Below are positions 60,466-64,000 of a DNA stretch of 64,000 nucleotides, one piece after another. The DNA lies in assembly GCA_913046035.1 (NCBI GenBank), contig CAJWSW010000008.1:1-64000 (forward strand), read 5' to 3'. The notes under the pieces are model-generated. The model ran no database searches. It was not told where the DNA came from and worked only from the letters and a program-made list of their open reading frames with translations. Position 1 is the stretch's first letter, and every line of letters begins with the position of its first letter. Position numbers and translations under genes: made by a program. Source of the stretch: an uncultured Alphaproteobacteria bacterium (GTDB taxonomy: Bacteria > Pseudomonadota > Alphaproteobacteria > MPNO01 > UBA830).

Positions 60466-61752
60466 TTAAACCGTGACCCGTTCCTTTCCGGTATCGGTTT
60501 TAAATGCCTCCTTGCAAGCGCCTACGTAATCCTCGTCGGCCTCAAGTACTACGGCGACTGAGCGTACTTTCATGTGCTCCGGTTCTCTGCCCGTTGGCAT
60601 GACCCCTTTTTCTGCTAAATCAGTTGCGGCTTTGCGTAGACGATTTCGGGTCATGACGATGCCGTAATCCGTCGGCACAAGGTTTTCTCGGCTTCGATCG
60701 ACTATCGGACCCATTGATTCCTGTAGAGATGCGTCTTGCATTCCGAAGCCGAAGACCCCTGAAAAAGTCTCCCCCCTCTTTTGTGCCTCGCGATCAATCA
60801 GATAGTCGTTGTCCTTGTTTTGTTTTGGCCTGAAGGTGCCTGGAATGACTGGAACGTGTATTCCCTTGCCGTCAAGGCAGGCCTGACGTTCCTCAGGTGT
60901 AAGCGGCCGGTCAGGATGATAGTCATAGCTCCATGTCCAGCAATTTTCGTCGTTGATGGGCACCCAGAAATGTCCGTGCTGAGGGTGATCCGCACGAGGT
61001 GCAATCATCGTGAAACATGGCATTACCCACTGGGTGATACGCCAGTAATTCTTGCCACCATCCACCTTCCGTCGTGCTGCAACGTATAGCCCGCCATCGG
61101 ATTCCCGCACCTCGAATACAGGCTTCATGTCACCCATATTAAATTTGTTAGCCTTGGCACCTTTGAACAATGGATCACGCTCTAATTCCATTGAATGCAA
61201 CCAAGATACATGGCTGGAGTCGATACCGCCCTCTAAGCCTTGTAACCAATTTGATTCTTGCAGTCGTTTAGTCGAGACAGTTTGCTCAGGTTTTACGGTG
61301 GCAAATTCCCACGCTGGCTCCGGCGGGCGGTTTGCGGGGTCACCCATATAGGTCCAGAGAATTTCGCCAACTTTTATAAGCGGATAAGCCTGAAGCTTCG
61401 CTTCTTGGCGGACAACGCTATCCTCTGGCTCTGAGGGAATATCTAGACAATTACCTTCGACATCGAACTTCCAACCATGGTAAGGGCAGCGTAGGCCGCA
61501 ATCTTCATTGCGGCCAAACCATAAAGACACGCGTCGATGGGCGCAAAATTCCTCAATCAGCCCATACCGACCTTTGGTGTCGCGAAACGCAATCATCTTT
61601 TCACCGAGGAGCTCGACACGAACAGGCGGACAGTCGTTTTCGGGTAATTCCTCGGACAGCATCGCTGGCAGCCAATATTGGCGGAACAACTCGCCCATTG
61701 GCGTGCCCTTGTCCGTCCGGGTCAGTAGGTCATTTACTTCTTTGCGCAGCAT
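60466..61752 (-). CDS. Rieske aromatic oxygenase, phthalate 4,5-dioxygenase-like
   Basis: A 428-residue Rieske oxygenase, longer than the VanA-like pair. The Rieske motif is EEFCAHRRVSLWFGR and CGLRCPYHGWKFD; the iron site is EGGIDSSHVSWLH. It has LRCPYHGWKFDVEGNCLDIPSEPEDS, and the C-terminal part (VIMTRNRLRKAATDLAEKG) matches phthalate/phthalate-like 4,5-dioxygenase oxygenases. It would form the cis-dihydrodiol of phthalate or a related aromatic acid. No reductase is encoded near it. It diverges from the hydrolase gene at 61975 across 222 bp. Confidence 0.9.
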   Translation of the reverse strand: MLRKEVNDLLTRTDKGTPMGELFRQYWLPAMLSEELPENDCPPVRVELLGEKMIAFRDTKGRYGLIEEFCAHRRVSLWFGRNEDCGLRCPYHGWKFDVEGNCLDIPSEPEDSVVRQEAKLQAYPLIKVGEILWTYMGDPANRPPEPAWEFATVKPEQTVSTKRLQESNWLQGLEGGIDSSHVSWLHSMELERDPLFKGAKANKFNMGDMKPVFEVRESDGGLYVAARRKVDGGKNYWRITQWVMPCFTMIAPRADHPQHGHFWVPINDENCWTWSYDYHPDRPLTPEERQACLDGKGIHVPVIPGTFRPKQNKDNDYLIDREAQKRGETFSGVFGFGMQDASLQESMGPIVDRSRENLVPTDYGIVMTRNRLRKAATDLAEKGVMPTGREPEHMKVRSVAVVLEADEDYVGACKEAFKTDTGKERVTV

Positions 61753-61974
61753 ATTTTGTCTCCCGCTTCATCTCTCCTGCCTCAATACAGATTAGACTGG
61801 TCTCTAAACAGCTCAATATATGCGGTTTAAACGGGGTAGTGTGTTTGGAATGAAATACATCCGGTAAACCGCTAGTATATTAATTAGAAATCTAGGCACT
61901 TGCCGTCAATGGACGGATTACGTCGGCGCCGATAGATTTGTGAAAGTATAATTTCAGAAAAAAGAACCAATGTT
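61753..61974. promoter_or_regulatory. Divergent promoter region with paired palindromes
   Basis: Between the Rieske gene and the alpha/beta hydrolase gene, GCGGTTTA (61822-61829) and TAAACCGC (61865-61872) form a perfect 8-bp inverted repeat with a 35-bp loop. Each arm also sits in a smaller palindromic setting (GTTTAAAC at 61825-61832; CGGTAAACCG at 61863-61871). This looks like a pair of operator sites controlling both genes. No regulator gene is adjacent. Confidence 0.45.
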
Positions 61975-62829
61975 ATGCCCTATGCTCAAATCGATGGAAT
62001 TCGTACCCGTTACAATGTTGTAGGTTCAGGACCGCCGATCTTGATGTACGCGCCAGGCGGTTTCAATGCCCGCCTCGAACAGTGGACCGAACTTGGCGTA
62101 TACAAGCGGCTAAAATTGCTGGACCATCTGCCCTCTGAATACACTTGCATCATTTTTGACCGGCGCGAAAATGGTGAATCCGGCGGCCGCGTCGAAGCGG
62201 TGGGTTGGCCACATTTTGTTCGGCAGGGCGCTGGCCTGCTCGATGAACTGGGCTTCGACAAAGCACACTTATTAGGCGGTTGTATGGGGTGTCCCCCAGT
62301 AACTGCTTTCGCGGCCGCCCATGCAGAAAGGGTCTTGTCTATGATCCTGTTCTGGCCGGTTGGAGGCCCAAAATATAGAATTAACTGTCAGCTACGCTTC
62401 GCCCGCCATCTCTCCTTTATTGAAGAGAACGGACTGCAAGCAGTAGTTGACCTCGTCCACAGTCACGACCTCAACTTCTCACAAGATCCGCGCAGTGGAC
62501 CGTGGGTTGGGCCAATTCGGAACGACCCTGATTTTGCAAAAAAGTACGTCGCGTACGACCTTGTCGCCTATAAAAATATTTTATTCGCAATGGTGGGCGC
62601 GCTATTCGACCGCGACACTGCACCAGGCGCAGGCGCGGAAGAACTTTTGGCAATGGATATCCCCTCCTTTATCGTGCCTGGCGATGACGATGCGCACGCA
62701 AAGTCGGCGGCAATGTACTTACATGAATGTCTGCGCGGGTCGGTATACGTGGATATTGCCCCTAAGGAGCAGTCAGAGGAAAATATTCCGCCAAGGATAA
62801 TCGAGTTTTTGGGTGGCGTGGGTGTTTAA
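61975..62829 (+). CDS. Alpha/beta hydrolase with cysteine nucleophile motif
   Basis: A 284-residue alpha/beta-hydrolase fold protein. The nucleophile elbow reads LGGCMGCP (Cys103 at the GxCxG position) instead of GxSxG, as in dienelactone hydrolase. After the acidic region FIVPGDDDAHAKSAAMYLHE, the chain ends DIAPKEQSEENIPPRIIEFLG without the expected histidine loop (normally GH), so the catalytic triad is not complete in the usual place. It could be a specialised hydrolase, a lyase or a regulator. It lies between the Rieske gene and the DHP decarboxylase-like gene, supporting a role in aromatic catabolism. Confidence 0.88.
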   Translation: MPYAQIDGIRTRYNVVGSGPPILMYAPGGFNARLEQWTELGVYKRLKLLDHLPSEYTCIIFDRRENGESGGRVEAVGWPHFVRQGAGLLDELGFDKAHLLGGCMGCPPVTAFAAAHAERVLSMILFWPVGGPKYRINCQLRFARHLSFIEENGLQAVVDLVHSHDLNFSQDPRSGPWVGPIRNDPDFAKKYVAYDLVAYKNILFAMVGALFDRDTAPGAGAEELLAMDIPSFIVPGDDDAHAKSAAMYLHECLRGSVYVDIAPKEQSEENIPPRIIEFLGGVGV

Positions 62830-62870
62830 GAGAAATTCTGAAGTTTCAATAAATTTCTTCAGAACGTCTC
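62830..62870. terminator. Stem-loop between convergent genes
   Basis: TTCTGAAG (62836-62843) pairs perfectly with CTTCAGAA (62857-62864), and outside a two-by-two mismatch GAGA (62830-62833) pairs with TCTC (62867-62870). It lies just past the hydrolase stop codon, before the convergent DHP decarboxylase-like gene. The stem is moderately AT-rich with no clear U-tract, so a bidirectional terminator or mRNA-end structure is likely but not certain. Confidence 0.45.
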
Positions 62871-62978
62871 CGGAAACTCATAAACGCCCCCACATCCGTT
62901 TACTTATCCTTGCGCCAATGCGTGGAATAGAACCCTCTCCGGTACGGAGTTTGACGCGAATGTTGAGTCGGTAAATTC

Positions 62979-63911
62979 TTACCCTACAACGTCTAAAAGA
63001 CTCCTCGCGAACAAATCTTCAACAGATACCGCCTGGGGCAGAATTTTCTGTGTTGCTGCGTGACCAATCAATTGCTCTAGCGTGTCGCGGTTTGGAGCAA
63101 TTCCATAGGGCAGCGGGTCAGGCGTGTCGTTCATGACGGCGAGATGCACTTTTTCGGCGTCAGTACTACCGCCACCGCTTAAGGCCGCAACGTAAAGATT
63201 TTTGGATTCGGTAAATGCATTGAAGACCTGCAATGCTACATCCGGTTTCTCTGCAAGAAGATCATCCCGTACAACGACCGTGTGATTTATAGGATAAAGT
63301 CCTCGGCCTTTATATGCGGCAACGCCCGCAGCAAACGGGTCTTCATACATTGTAGCAACATCAGGATGATCGATTTTAGCGCCTACGGCACCGACAATGT
63401 CACCGCAAGCCATTGCTGTTTTCAAGTCGCTGTGTTTCAACGGTTTCACGTTATCGGGTGCCCTATAATCCTCAACATGTTCATCGCCTGAGGGGCACCA
63501 TGTAACCGAGGACAGATCGACATTATATTCTTCTTGGATGATCGCCCGTGCCCAAACGCCAGTGGTTACAGTGTACCCCCTGTTAACGCCTACGCGTTTG
63601 TTGGCTAATTCCGCTGGGCTAGCTAGTCCTGCAGGCAAATAATGCAAGATAGCCCCATGGTGGAAGTCGCGAACTAAAAAAATTGGCAGTGCCGTAAATT
63701 TTGCACCATGCGCTTTCGCGCAGATATATGTGGTGAGAGCCATCTCGCAGACGTCATAGGCCATTTCCCGCACCATCCGACGAAAGGCGTGCACCAATAC
63801 AGGGACTTCTTCCCAGTCCATCTCGAAATCGGGTAGTGTGATAATTCCTTCTTTAAGTGCCCGATTGTTTCCTTGGGTGCGCGAGACCGCATGCAGCTTG
63901 GTCTTACTCAT
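62979..63911 (-). CDS. 4,5-dihydroxyphthalate decarboxylase-like (Pht5-family) protein
   Basis: A 310-residue periplasmic-binding-protein-fold protein without signal peptide. The family includes 4,5-dihydroxyphthalate decarboxylase, which yields protocatechuate. Visible are YDVCEMALTTYICAKAHGAKFTALPIFLVRDFHHGAILHYLPAGLASPAELANKRVGVNRGYTVTTGVWAR-type blocks (in parts: DVCEMALTTYICAK, RDFHHGAILHY, RVGVNRGYTVTTGVW) and ATMYEDPFAAGVAAYKGRGLYPINHTVVVRD. Absence of a signal peptide favours the cytosolic enzyme over a transport protein. The gene is read away from the window end, and its partners upstream are not visible. Confidence 0.85.
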   Translation of the reverse strand: MSKTKLHAVSRTQGNNRALKEGIITLPDFEMDWEEVPVLVHAFRRMVREMAYDVCEMALTTYICAKAHGAKFTALPIFLVRDFHHGAILHYLPAGLASPAELANKRVGVNRGYTVTTGVWARAIIQEEYNVDLSSVTWCPSGDEHVEDYRAPDNVKPLKHSDLKTAMACGDIVGAVGAKIDHPDVATMYEDPFAAGVAAYKGRGLYPINHTVVVRDDLLAEKPDVALQVFNAFTESKNLYVAALSGGGSTDAEKVHLAVMNDTPDPLPYGIAPNRDTLEQLIGHAATQKILPQAVSVEDLFARSLLDVVG

Positions 63912-64000
63912 TTTTTGCCTTCTCTCTCTTTCGTTAACAGCAGTCTAGCTCGCCAGTATCCTCTAGTGACGGTAATAGCCATGTTAGGGGAAGATCGTTG

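Noticed and set aside
1-64000. tRNA, rRNA, CRISPR arrays, insertion sequences, prophage or toxin-antitoxin genes
   Set aside because: None was seen on either strand; the gaps are short and hold no clover-leaf or repeat-spacer pattern. A covariance-model search could still find a small RNA.

Overview
The window looks like chromosomal DNA of an alphaproteobacterium, probably a free-living, metabolically broad, Rhodospirillales-like marine or soil lineage; the lower ranks are a guess. The class rests on gcrA, a DksA with a one-cysteine zinc-finger remnant, a fused FdsG-FdsB formate dehydrogenase subunit with a small DUF3553 gene beside it, an MntR-type regulator, the purD/xseA divergent pair, and an msbA-DUF374-waaA-lpxK-acyltransferase lipid A operon. 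I see no rRNA, tRNA, CRISPR array, insertion sequence, integrase or prophage gene.

Layout. 0-3.4 kb: the 3' end of a Rieske oxygenase gene, a VOC protein, an HpcH/HpaI aldolase and an EamA exporter. 3.4-21.5 kb is mostly core: purD, xseA, an M23 peptidase, the lipid A/Kdo operon, pmbA and ubiD on one minus-strand transcript, one unrecognised 241-residue protein, and a formate dehydrogenase operon (DUF3553 gene, fdsGB fusion, fdsA). 21.5-30.6 kb: dksA, then a catabolic block with an SMP-30 lactonase, a CitE-like lyase, a tandem DUF427 protein, a second UbiD decarboxylase overlapping an aldehyde-oxidase-type molybdenum subunit, a second Rieske oxygenase and RidA.

30.9-39.0 kb is a benzoyl-CoA epoxide (box) cluster: boxC, boxB, benzoate-CoA ligase, a PhyH oxygenase, an amidase and an isocitrate-lyase-superfamily lyase. 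39.0-43.0 kb carries mntR and nrdAB; the nrd leader holds two inverted pairs of DnaA-box-like 9-mers with identical 6-bp spacing. 43-48.8 kb: a VOC protein, ChaC, an Lrp/AsnC regulator, a thiol dioxygenase-like cupin, a quinone-reductase-like MDR, an acyl-CoA ligase and a CAP-domain protein. 48.8-55.2 kb is a minus-strand run: cysQ, tsaC/sua5, an FAD-linked 2-hydroxyacid dehydrogenase-like gene, an acyl-CoA dehydrogenase, speD and speE. 55.3-57.0 kb: a SRAP protein, a TraR/DksA-like protein and gcrA. 57.2-64 kb is a second aromatic island: a VOC protein, an FAD oxidoreductase, a LigJ-like 4-oxalomesaconate hydratase, a phthalate-dioxygenase-like Rieske oxygenase, an unusual alpha/beta hydrolase and a 4,5-dihydroxyphthalate decarboxylase-like protein.

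How the genes work together. Two routes can be read with some confidence: benzoate to benzoyl-CoA to ring epoxide to ring opening (ligase, BoxB, BoxC), and a phthalate/protocatechuate-type route (Rieske oxygenase, DHP decarboxylase-like, LigJ-like). The recurring oddity is that the redox enzymes (three Rieske oxygenases, BoxB, one Mo hydroxylase large subunit) have no electron-transfer partner in the window and no dedicated aromatic regulator. Formate dehydrogenase could oxidise C1 released by demethylation, but that is inference. The cell-cycle thread (DnaA-box pairs and GANTC sites at nrdAB, a DnaA-box-like site upstream of gcrA) is the most checkable regulatory observation.
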